NCBI RefSeq assembly: GCF_003709565.1 | Contig: NZ_QNRC01000012.1 | Location: 1 to 64,000 of the forward strand | Source of the DNA: Paracoccus sigandri | GTDB lineage: Bacteria; Pseudomonadota; Alphaproteobacteria; Rhodobacterales; Rhodobacteraceae | Direction: 5' to 3' | Length of the DNA stretch: 64,000 nt | Shown: positions 42,901-52,473 of the stretch, one piece after another | Numbering within the stretch: the first letter of the stretch is position 1 | How the letters are laid out: each line of letters opens with the position of its first letter | The notes under the pieces: model-generated | What the model was told of the DNA's origin: nothing | Seen by the model: only the letters and a program-made list of their open reading frames with translations | Databases searched by the model: none | Made by a program: the position numbers and the translations under genes

Positions 42901-42975
42901 CGCCGGCTGGTTCTCGAACCAGTGGCGCACCAGCCGGCGACCCCCCGTGGGATATTTTGCCAAGATGAAAGCTGG
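42901..42975 (+). repeat. Dispersed intergenic repeat, copy B, with alternative hairpins
   Basis: CGCCGGCTGGT (42901-42911) pairs perfectly with ACCAGCCGGCG (42929-42939). Within it CTGGTT (42907-42912) can instead pair with AACCAG (42917-42922). The tail CCCCCCGTGGGATATTTTGC (42941-42960) then AAGATGAAAG matches copy A closely. The two hairpins share bases and exclude each other. Confidence 0.65.
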
Positions 42976-43010
42976 CGCGGGGCTGCCGTGGGGTGCCCTT
43001 GCAGGGGCGC

Positions 43011-43051
43011 GGGCCGGGCGGGGCGCGAAGCTTCGCGGGGCCGCCCGGCCC
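43011..43051 (-). terminator. Large hairpin after pyc, possible terminator
   Basis: GGGCCGGGCGG (43011-43021) and CCGCCCGGCCC (43041-43051) are a perfect 11-base stem, and the loop contains the palindrome CGCGAAGCTTCGCG (43024-43037). It begins 28 bases after the pyc stop on the minus strand. There is no T-run, so termination is not proven; a stabilising 3' hairpin is an alternative. Confidence 0.5.
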
Positions 43052-43078
43052 GGAGACGGGGGATGGATCCGGCCCGGC

Positions 43079-46000
43079 CTATTCCATTTCCACCAGCAGA
43101 TCCTTTGCGTCGATCTGCGCGCCGGGCGTGACGTGGACCGCCGTCACCGTTCCGTCTCGGTCGGCGTGGAGGGCGGTTTCCATCTTCATCGCCTCGATGG
43201 TCAGGATCAGGTCGCCCTGGCGGAGCCTGGCGCCGGGGGTCACCGCGACCGAGGCGACGACGCCGGGCATCGGCGCGCCGACATGGGCGGGGTTGGCCGC
43301 ATCCGCCTTGGGACGCGCCGCCGAGGCGCCGGCCAGCTTGCGGTTCGGCACCCGGATGATGCGCGGCTGGCCGTTCAGTTCGAAGAACACCTTCACCTCG
43401 CCGGTCTCGTCGGTCTCGCCGATCGCCTGCAGGCGGATCTCCAGCGTCTTGCCGGGGTCGATCTCGGCGGTGATCTCCTCGCCCGGCTCCATGCCGTAGA
43501 AGAAGGTCCGCGTCGGCAGCACCCGCACCGGGCCATAGGTCTCGTGCCGGGCCATGTAGTCGAGGAACACCTTGGGATACATCAGCCAGCCGTTCAGGTC
43601 CTCGTCATCGACCGGCTTGCCGTCCAGCTCCTCCGAGAGCTTCGCCCGAGCGGCCTCGAGGTCCACGGGCGGCAGATGCGCGCCGGGGCGGTCGGTGATC
43701 GGGGCCTCGCCCTTCAGCACCTTCCCCTGGATCGCCTCGGGCCAGCCGCCGGGGGGCTGGCCCAGGTTGCCGCGCATCATGTCGACGACCGAATCGGGGA
43801 AGCTGACATCGACGCCCGGATCCTCGACCTGCGCCCGCGTCAGCCCCTGGGCCACCATCATCAGCGCCATGTCGCCCACCACCTTGGAGCTGGGCGTGAC
43901 CTTGACGATGTCGCCGAACATCCGGTTCACGTCGGCATAGGCCTGCGCGACCTCGTGCCAGCGATCCTCCAGCCCCATGGAACGCGCCTGGGCCTTGAGG
44001 TTGGTGAACTGGCCGCCCGGCATCTCGTGCAGCCAGACTTCCGAGGCCGGGGCCTGCAGGCCCGATTCGAAGGCCGCGTAGTTTTCCCGCACCCGTTCCC
44101 AGTAATTGCTGATCTGGCGGACCCTTCCGATATCCAGGCCGGTGTCGCGATCCGTGCCGCGCAGCGCCGAGACCACCGAGCCCAGGCAGGGCTGCGAGGT
44201 GCCGCCCGAGAAGGCGTCCATCGCGCAGTCGACCGCATCCACCCCGGCCTCGGCCGCGGCCAGGATCGTCGCCCCGGCGATGCCCGAGGTGTCATGGGTA
44301 TGGAAATGCACCGGCAGCCCGACCTCTTCCTTCAGCGCCCGGACCAGGACCGAGGCGGCGGCCGGCTTCAGCAGCCCCGCCATGTCCTTCAGCCCCAGCA
44401 CATGCGCGCCGGCGGCTTTCAGGTCCTGCGCGGTGCGGATGTAATATTTCAGGTCGTATTTGGACCGCTCCGGGTCCAGCATGTCGCCGGTATAGCAGAC
44501 CGCGCCCTCGCAGATCTTGCCGCTCTCGATCACCGCATCCATGGCGACGCGCATGTTCTCGACCCAGTTCAGGCTGTCGAAGACCCGGAAGACGTCGACC
44601 CCGGTTTCCGCCGCCTGGCGCACGAAGGCCTGCACGACATTGTCGGGATAATTGGTGTAGCCCACCCCGTTCGAGGCCCGCAGCAGCATCTGCGTCATCA
44701 GGTTCGGCATCGCCTTGCGAATGTCGCGCAGCCGCTGCCAGGGGCATTCCTGCAGGAAGCGATAGGCGACGTCGAAGGTCGCCCCGCCCCAGCATTCGAC
44801 GGAAAACAGCTGCGGCAGGTTCGCCGCATAGCTGGGCGCCACCCGGATCATGTCGATCGAGCGCATCCGCGTGGCCAGCAGCGACTGGTGCCCGTCGCGC
44901 ATCGTCGTGTCGGTGATCAGCAGCCGTTGCTGCGCCGCCATCCAGTCGGCCACCGCCTGCGGGCCCTGCGCCTCCAGCATCTGCCGCGTGCCTGGGGCGG
45001 GCTCGGCCCCCGATTCGATGGCGGGGGCGGGCGGCACCGGCAGGCGGGCCTGCGCCGGCGGGGCCTTGCGCCCGGCCGTCTCGGGATGGCCGTTCACGCT
45101 GATATCGGCCAGGTAGGTCAGGATCTTCGTCGCCCGGTCGCGTCGCTTGCGGAAGCTGAACAGGTCGGGCGTGGTGTCGATGAACTTGGTTGTATAGGTA
45201 TCGTCGAGAAAGGTCGGGTGCTTCAGCAGGTTGATGACGAAGTCGATATTCGTCGACACCCCGCGCACCCGGAATTCCCGCAGGGCCCGGTCCATGCGCT
45301 TGATCGCCTGGTCCGGCGTCTGCGCCCAGGCCGTGACCTTGACCAGCAGCGAATCGTAATAGCGGGTGATCACGCCGCCCGAATAGGCGGTGCCGCCGTC
45401 CAGGCGGATGCCCATGCCGGTGGCGCTGCGATAGGCGGTGATGCGGCCGTAATCGGGGATGAAGTTGTTCTGCGGATCCTCGGTCGTCACCCGGCATTGC
45501 AGCGCATGGCCCGACAGCTGGATCTCGCCCTGCGAGGCCGCCCCGGTCGCCTCGGCCAGGCTCGCGCCCTCGGCGATGCGGATCTGGGCCTGCACGATGT
45601 CGATGCCGGTGACCTCCTCGGTCACGGTATGTTCGACCTGCACCCGCGGGTTCACCTCGATGAAGTAGAAGCGCCCCGTGTCCATGTCCATCAGGAACTC
45701 GACCGTGCCGGCGTTCTGATAGCCCACCGCCCGGCCGATCTTCAGCGCCAGCTCGCAGACCTCGGCGCGTTGTTCCTCGGTCAGGTAGGGCGCGGGGGCG
45801 CGCTCCACGACCTTCTGGTTGCGGCGCTGCACGGTGCAGTCGCGTTCATAGAGATGGTAAAGACCGCCATGGGTGTCGCCCAGAAGCTGCACCTCGACAT
45901 GGCGCGCGCGCAGGATCATCTTTTCCAGATAGCCCTCGCCATTGCCGAAGGCGGCTTCCGCCTCGCGCCGGCCCTCGCGGACCTTCTCGACCAGTTCCTC

Positions 46001-46525
46001 GGGGGTGTTGATCGGCCGCATCCCGCGCCCGCCGCCGCCCCAGCTGGCCTTCAGCATCAAGGGATAGCCGATCGCCTCGGCCTCGGTCTTGATCGCCTCG
46101 AAATCCTCGCCCAGCACCTCGGTCGCCGGGATCACCGGCACGCCGGCCGAAATCGCCACCCGCCGCGCCGAGGCCTTGTCGCCAAGCGCCCGCATCGTGT
46201 CGGCGCGCGGCCCGATGAAGGCGATGCCCGCCGCGGCGCAGGCATCCACGAAATCGGGGTTTTCCGACAGCAGCCCATAGCCCGGATGGATCGCGTCGGC
46301 GCCCGACAGCTTCGCCACCCGGATGATCTCGGGGATCGACAGATAGGCCGCCACCGGACCCAGCCCCGCCCCGATCCGGTAAGCCTCGTCCGCCTTGAAA
46401 CGGTGCAGGCCCAGCTTGTCCTCCTCCGCAAAGACCGCAACCGTCCGCTTCCCCAACTCGTTCGCCGCACGCATCACGCGAATCGCAATCTCACCACGAT
46501 TCGCTACAAGAATCTTGTTGAACAT
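43079..46525 (-). CDS. pyc: Pyruvate carboxylase
   Basis: A 1148-residue single-chain biotin enzyme that makes oxaloacetate from pyruvate. The biotin carboxylase part opens MFNKILVANRGEIAIRVMRA and has the ATP-grasp loop KASWGGGGRGMRPI and FIEVNPRVQVEHTVTEEVTG. The carboxyltransferase domain starts near residue 540 (ITDTTMRDGHQSLLATRMRS). The C-terminal carrier domain has EAMKMET with the biotinylated Lys at about 1114. AAGGGGG precedes the ATG. It is transcribed toward the nuo operon, which ends with a biotin ligase gene. Confidence 0.98.
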   Translation of the reverse strand: MFNKILVANRGEIAIRVMRAANELGKRTVAVFAEEDKLGLHRFKADEAYRIGAGLGPVAAYLSIPEIIRVAKLSGADAIHPGYGLLSENPDFVDACAAAGIAFIGPRADTMRALGDKASARRVAISAGVPVIPATEVLGEDFEAIKTEAEAIGYPLMLKASWGGGGRGMRPINTPEELVEKVREGRREAEAAFGNGEGYLEKMILRARHVEVQLLGDTHGGLYHLYERDCTVQRRNQKVVERAPAPYLTEEQRAEVCELALKIGRAVGYQNAGTVEFLMDMDTGRFYFIEVNPRVQVEHTVTEEVTGIDIVQAQIRIAEGASLAEATGAASQGEIQLSGHALQCRVTTEDPQNNFIPDYGRITAYRSATGMGIRLDGGTAYSGGVITRYYDSLLVKVTAWAQTPDQAIKRMDRALREFRVRGVSTNIDFVINLLKHPTFLDDTYTTKFIDTTPDLFSFRKRRDRATKILTYLADISVNGHPETAGRKAPPAQARLPVPPAPAIESGAEPAPGTRQMLEAQGPQAVADWMAAQQRLLITDTTMRDGHQSLLATRMRSIDMIRVAPSYAANLPQLFSVECWGGATFDVAYRFLQECPWQRLRDIRKAMPNLMTQMLLRASNGVGYTNYPDNVVQAFVRQAAETGVDVFRVFDSLNWVENMRVAMDAVIESGKICEGAVCYTGDMLDPERSKYDLKYYIRTAQDLKAAGAHVLGLKDMAGLLKPAAASVLVRALKEEVGLPVHFHTHDTSGIAGATILAAAEAGVDAVDCAMDAFSGGTSQPCLGSVVSALRGTDRDTGLDIGRVRQISNYWERVRENYAAFESGLQAPASEVWLHEMPGGQFTNLKAQARSMGLEDRWHEVAQAYADVNRMFGDIVKVTPSSKVVGDMALMMVAQGLTRAQVEDPGVDVSFPDSVVDMMRGNLGQPPGGWPEAIQGKVLKGEAPITDRPGAHLPPVDLEAARAKLSEELDGKPVDDEDLNGWLMYPKVFLDYMARHETYGPVRVLPTRTFFYGMEPGEEITAEIDPGKTLEIRLQAIGETDETGEVKVFFELNGQPRIIRVPNRKLAGASAARPKADAANPAHVGAPMPGVVASVAVTPGARLRQGDLILTIEAMKMETALHADRDGTVTAVHVTPGAQIDAKDLLVEME

Positions 46526-46624
46526 GCCGTCCCCCTTGTTCAGTCGCGGCATCCTAGCAATGCTGCGATGCAGCGCAAGCGTTAGAGCCATCGGCAAAAG
46601 AGACCACGCCCCGCCCGCGACGCC

Positions 46625-46975
46625 TTACAGGCTTGCGCCATCCACCTGCTGCGGCGTCAGGCTTCGCGCATCGACGCCGTCGAGGCAATTGACGTTCACC
46701 GCCACCATCGCCACCCCGTCCTGCGCGCCCATGGCATGGGTCTGGATCCCGCAGGCCGGGCAGAAACGATGCGAAATCGCGTGCTTGTTGAACAGGTATT
46801 CGGCGGTCGGCCCGTCCTTCACCAGCCGGAAATCCGTCGCCGGCACGAAGGTCAGCACCCAGCCCAGCCTGCGGCAGCGCGAACAGTTGCAGGCGATCAC
46901 CTGGTCCAGGTCCGCCGCGACCTCGAATGCGACGGCGCCGCATTGGCAGCTGCCGGAATATTCCGCGCGTGACAT
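46625..46975 (-). CDS. GFA-family zinc-binding protein
   Basis: A 116-residue protein of the GFA/CENP-V fold. Zinc-type cysteines appear as SCQCGAVAF, ACNCSRCRRLGWVL and FCPACGIQTHAMG. Founding members were described as glutathione-dependent formaldehyde-activating enzymes, but most family members have unknown activity and no substrate can be assigned here. The start at MSRAEYSG is supported by an AAAGGGGGG ribosome site; an earlier in-frame ATG would fall inside the LexA box of divergent uvrA. Confidence 0.85.
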   Translation of the reverse strand: MSRAEYSGSCQCGAVAFEVAADLDQVIACNCSRCRRLGWVLTFVPATDFRLVKDGPTAEYLFNKHAISHRFCPACGIQTHAMGAQDGVAMVAVNVNCLDGVDARSLTPQQVDGASL

Positions 46976-46999
46976 GACGAATCCCCCCTTTCCGCCAAA

Positions 47000-47014
47000 G
47001 TTCATGCTACGTTC
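47000..47014. promoter_or_regulatory. LexA (SOS) box upstream of uvrA
   Basis: GTTCATGCTACGTTC is a perfect GTTC-N7-GTTC, the alphaproteobacterial LexA consensus. It lies 66 bases before the uvrA start, just upstream of a possible promoter, and also 25 bases from the divergent GFA gene start. UvrA is a classical SOS gene, so control by LexA is very likely. Confidence 0.85.
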
Positions 47015-47025
47015 TCATTTTGCGG

Positions 47026-47053
47026 TTGCTTTTTCAAGTCGCATGACTATCTG
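47026..47053 (+). promoter_or_regulatory. Candidate uvrA promoter
   Basis: TTGCTT (47026-47031) and TATCTG (47048-47053) are spaced by 16 bases, 28 bases before the uvrA ATG and just downstream of the LexA box. The -10 match is moderate. Confidence 0.4.
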
Positions 47054-47080
47054 ATGCGCTTGGTCGATTGAGGCACGCCC

Positions 47081-49941
<2,861 letters not shown>

Positions 49942-49945
<4 letters not shown>

Positions 49946-50307
49946 GCGCCGTCGCCTGGCAGCGGCTGGAGGGCGCGCTGCTTGCCCTGGCCGCGCTGGC
50001 GCTGGCCGGGGCGGTCGCGCCCGGCTGGCCGCTGTGGCTGTGGCCCTTGCTGCTGCTGGCGCCCGACCTGGCGATGATCGGCTACCTGGCCGGACCGCGC
50101 ATCGGCGCGGCACTGTATAATGCCGCGCATCTCTATGCCGGCGGGCTGGTCCTGGCGCTGATCGGGCTGTTGGCGGGGCTGCCCGCGCTGATCGCCGGCG
50201 GCGCCATCTGGATGGCGCATGTCGGCGCGGACCGCGCCCTGGGCTATGGGCTGAAGGAGGCCAGCGGCTTCCAGGACACCCATCTGGGCCGGATCGGGCG
50301 GGGCTGA
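49942..50307 (+). CDS. DUF4260 family membrane protein
   Basis: A 121-residue protein with about four hydrophobic segments. The motifs [12 protein letters not shown] and [20 protein letters not shown] followed by [11 protein letters not shown] are the DUF4260 signature. The ATG lies in an ATGA overlap with the uvrA stop, so it is translated together with UvrA and should share its SOS control. Its biochemical role is unknown. Confidence 0.85.
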
Positions 50308-50318
50308 GCGCCTCAGCC

Positions 50319-50729
50319 TCAGCCGGGCTGCGACAGCTGGATCACCACGCAACCGCCCTGCCATTCGCCCAGGCCATAGGCCCATCGGCGCGACAACCGG
50401 TCCTCGTCCTGCTCGAATTCGGCGCAGAGCCGCATGTGCCGCCCGTCCAGCGGCTCGACCCGGTAGGGCGTGCCGGTATAGGGGTCGTCCAGGCGCGGCG
50501 GATCGGGACAGAGCGCGGTGGCCGACAACTCGCCATCCGCGCGCCCCTCGGCCGCCGACAGGCAGTTCGCCTGCCGCGCCAGCGCCGCGATGTCGCTGCG
50601 GCGCACATCGTCCCGGCGCTCGACCCGGCCCTGCATGGGGCCGCCGGTCACGGCCAGCCCGCCGCCGATCGCCGCCAGCGCCAGCGCGGTGATCGCCCAG
50701 ACCGGCCAGCCCTGCACCCGCTCAGCCAT
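50319..50729 (-). CDS. Small membrane-anchored protein of unknown function
   Basis: A 136-residue protein with one N-terminal hydrophobic segment (GWPVWAITALALAAIGGGLAV) and an extracytoplasmic remainder with four cysteines (QANCLSAA, TALCPDPPR, HMRLCAEFE and QGGCVVIQL). An even cysteine count with such spacing suggests two disulfides. The gene overlaps the DUF5671 gene by eight bases and ends convergently with the DUF4260 gene. I do not recognise the family. Confidence 0.75.
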   Translation of the reverse strand: MAERVQGWPVWAITALALAAIGGGLAVTGGPMQGRVERRDDVRRSDIAALARQANCLSAAEGRADGELSATALCPDPPRLDDPYTGTPYRVEPLDGRHMRLCAEFEQDEDRLSRRWAYGLGEWQGGCVVIQLSQPG

Positions 50730-51339
50730 CCAGATCCCCCCGGTAATAGGCCAGCACCAGACCGCCCATCACGGCCACCAGGACCGCCTTGGCGGCGAAG
50801 CGCAGCGTCAGGTCCCCGGTCAGCGCCGCATAGACCACCGCCACCAGGTCGCCCAGCAGCACCAGCGCCGCGATCAGCAGCGCGACCGAGGCGAACCAGC
50901 GCCGCACCAGCGACCGCCGCTGCCCCGGATCCTGCCCCGAGGCCCGCGCCACCCGCCGGTCCAGCAGCAGGAAGACCGGCAGGAAGGCCACCAGCGCGGC
51001 GATGGCCCAACGGATCCTGCCCGGCGCCGCGCCCCAGTCGTCCAGTTCGGGCAACAGCGCCTCGATGATGCCGAAGCCCAGCTGCACGACATGCCAGGCG
51101 ATCGTCACCAGCGCCACGAACAGCAGCCCATAGACCACCGCGTCGCGGGCCGAGACGACCGGGCGCGGACGCGGCACCGGCGGCAGGCCGGGCGCCGGAT
51201 CGGCCCAGCCGGCCAGCGCCTCCTCGATCTCGCGGCCCGACCAGCCGGCCTGCCGCAGCGCCTCGGCAACGGCCTCGCGGCCCTGCCCCGCCTGCAGCGA
51301 CGCCCTGACGAAATCGGCGAGTTGATCGGCCGGACGCAC
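50722..51339 (-). CDS. DUF5671-like integral membrane protein
   Basis: A 205-residue protein started at GTG 51339, which follows AGGAGGAAACG. It begins with a helical segment resembling a short UBA-like or three-helix motif (ADQLADFVRASLQAGQGREA, then ALRQAGWSGREIEEALAGW). A four-helix membrane domain follows (SARDAVVYGLLFVALVTIAW and onward), which looks like DUF5671. A charged loop (ASGQDPGQRRSLVRRW) separates helices 2 and 3. The combination of a soluble helical N-terminus and DUF5671 recurs in bacteria; the role is unknown. It is co-transcribed with the following 136-residue protein. Confidence 0.75.
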   Translation of the reverse strand: MRPADQLADFVRASLQAGQGREAVAEALRQAGWSGREIEEALAGWADPAPGLPPVPRPRPVVSARDAVVYGLLFVALVTIAWHVVQLGFGIIEALLPELDDWGAAPGRIRWAIAALVAFLPVFLLLDRRVARASGQDPGQRRSLVRRWFASVALLIAALVLLGDLVAVVYAALTGDLTLRFAAKAVLVAVMGGLVLAYYRGDLDG

Positions 51340-51431
51340 CGTTTCCTCCTGCTGCTCGGGGCCGAGGTTCGGACGCGAACCCGGCGCTGTCAAGCAACGG
51401 AAAAAATCTGGCCGGCGACCCATTTTTCCCC

Positions 51432-51460
51432 TTGCACCCCCCGGCGCAGTCCCATAAATC
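51432..51460 (+). promoter_or_regulatory. Candidate tRNA-Gly promoter
   Basis: TTGCAC (51432-51437) and TAAATC (51455-51460) are separated by 17 bases, 38 bases before the mature tRNA 5' end. It would produce a short leader removed by RNase P. Confidence 0.45.
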
Positions 51461-51498
51461 ACCGCTCACCGAAGGCGGCAACGCCGAAGGAACCGGAT

Positions 51499-51573
51499 GC
51501 GGGCGTAGCTCAGGGGTAGAGCATTACCTTGCCAAGGTAAGGGTCGTGAGTTCGAATCTCATCGCCCGCTCCA
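51499..51573 (+). tRNA. tRNA-Gly (GCC anticodon)
   Basis: A 75-base cloverleaf with encoded CCA. The acceptor stem is GCGGGCG/CGCCCGC (51499-51505 with 51563-51569). The anticodon stem TTACC/GGTAA encloses TTGCCAA with anticodon GCC at 51531-51533, and the T-loop is TTCGAAT. It reads GGC and GGU. It is a single gene with its own terminator. Confidence 0.97.
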
Positions 51574-51616
51574 AAATCAAAAAGCCGGACCTGTCCAGGG
51601 TCCGGCTTTTTGATTT
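51574..51616 (+). terminator. Terminator after tRNA-Gly
   Basis: A perfect 18-base inverted repeat (51574-51591 with 51599-51616) around a 7-base loop starts directly after the CCA. The distal arm includes TTTTT. Its symmetry would make it work in both directions. Confidence 0.9.
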
Positions 51617-51664
51617 GGTCGTTCATGGTGCCATGTAGATCCCGTGCCGTCGCACAGGCGGCGG

Positions 51665-51694
51665 CCTGACAGATTCCAGCGCCTGACAGATTCC
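51665..51694 (+). repeat. Short direct repeat
   Basis: CCTGACAGATTCC occurs at 51665-51677 and again at 51682-51694 with a 17-base period. It lies in the gap between tRNA-Gly and tetR. No function is evident. Confidence 0.6.
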
Positions 51695-51827
51695 GGGGAA
51701 AGACCATGAGGGATTGCGGGCAGGGTGCCCAATGCAACATCACAAACCGCGAGAACGCGCCCCTGCCGACACGGCTCGCCCACAGCACACCATTTGGGCT
51801 GCGCGCATTTCCCACAGATGTTTTACA

Positions 51828-51856
51828 CTGTCAAGTTCAATGCAACTGCATGTAAC
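51828..51856. promoter_or_regulatory. Possible operator for the TetR-family gene
   Basis: TTACACTG near 51828-51835 and CATGTAA near 51849-51855 form an interrupted inverted repeat (TTACAnTG...CATGTAA). It ends four bases before the TetR start codon. Auto-repressors of this family commonly bind such sites. Confidence 0.4.
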
Positions 51857-51859
51857 GCC

Positions 51860-52447
51860 ATGAGCGCGGCGCGCCCCAGGGACGGCCGGAACGGCCTGCG
51901 CGACACGCTGATCGAGGCCGGCATCGCGTTGCTTGAGGATGCCGGGATCGGCGGGCTGACCTTGCGGCGCGCGGCCGCGCGGGCCGGGGTTTCCCATGCC
52001 GCGCCGGCATATCATTTCGACGGGCTGCAGGGGCTGAAGAACGCCATCGCCCGGCGCGGCTTCGAGCTGTTCCTGGCCCAGCTGGCGCAGGTGCTGGCGC
52101 GGCCCGCGCCGCAGCCCTTCGCCCGCCTGCTGGCCTGCAACCTGGCCTATATCGGCTTTGCCGACGCCCATCCCGGCCTGTTCCACGTCATGTTCGAGGA
52201 AGCGGATCACGGCCGGGATGCCGGGCTGCGCCAGGTCGCCCAGGAATGCCATGACGTCCTGGGGATGATCTGCGCGCCCTTCAGCGGCGGCGATGCGGCG
52301 CTGGCGCCCGCGGTCTGGGCGCTGACCCATGGCTTCGCGGTGCTGCATCTGGGCCAGGCGCGGCCCGACCGCCCCCTCCCCGCCCAGGATTACGAGCGGC
52401 ACCTGCGGCTGCTGCTGGCGGACCGGATCGACGCGGCCGGGCGCTGA
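51860..52447 (+). CDS. TetR/AcrR family transcriptional regulator
   Basis: A 195-residue regulator. The N-terminal helix-turn-helix comprises LIEAGIALLEDAGIGGLTLR, then RAAARAGVSHAAPAYHFDGL, in which the recognition helix ends with the usual YHF. The C-terminal ligand domain is all-helical (ACNLAYIGFADAHPGLFHVM, WALTHGFAVLHLGQA), of the WHG/TetR_C type. No good ribosome site precedes ATG 51860, so the mRNA may be leaderless or the start slightly different. The flavoprotein gene next to it is convergent, so its target cannot be read from context. Confidence 0.88.
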   Translation: MSAARPRDGRNGLRDTLIEAGIALLEDAGIGGLTLRRAAARAGVSHAAPAYHFDGLQGLKNAIARRGFELFLAQLAQVLARPAPQPFARLLACNLAYIGFADAHPGLFHVMFEEADHGRDAGLRQVAQECHDVLGMICAPFSGGDAALAPAVWALTHGFAVLHLGQARPDRPLPAQDYERHLRLLLADRIDAAGR

Positions 52448-52473
52448 ACCCGGCCGCCTGCCGGTGAGGACGC

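Noticed and set aside
42744..42968. Small plus-strand frame in the pyc-nuoA gap
   Set aside because: It crosses the repeat element and the candidate nuo promoter, has no ribosome site and no protein features.
42785..46585. Long plus-strand open frame opposite pyc
   Set aside because: It is a mirror of the pyruvate carboxylase gene without ribosome site or family features.
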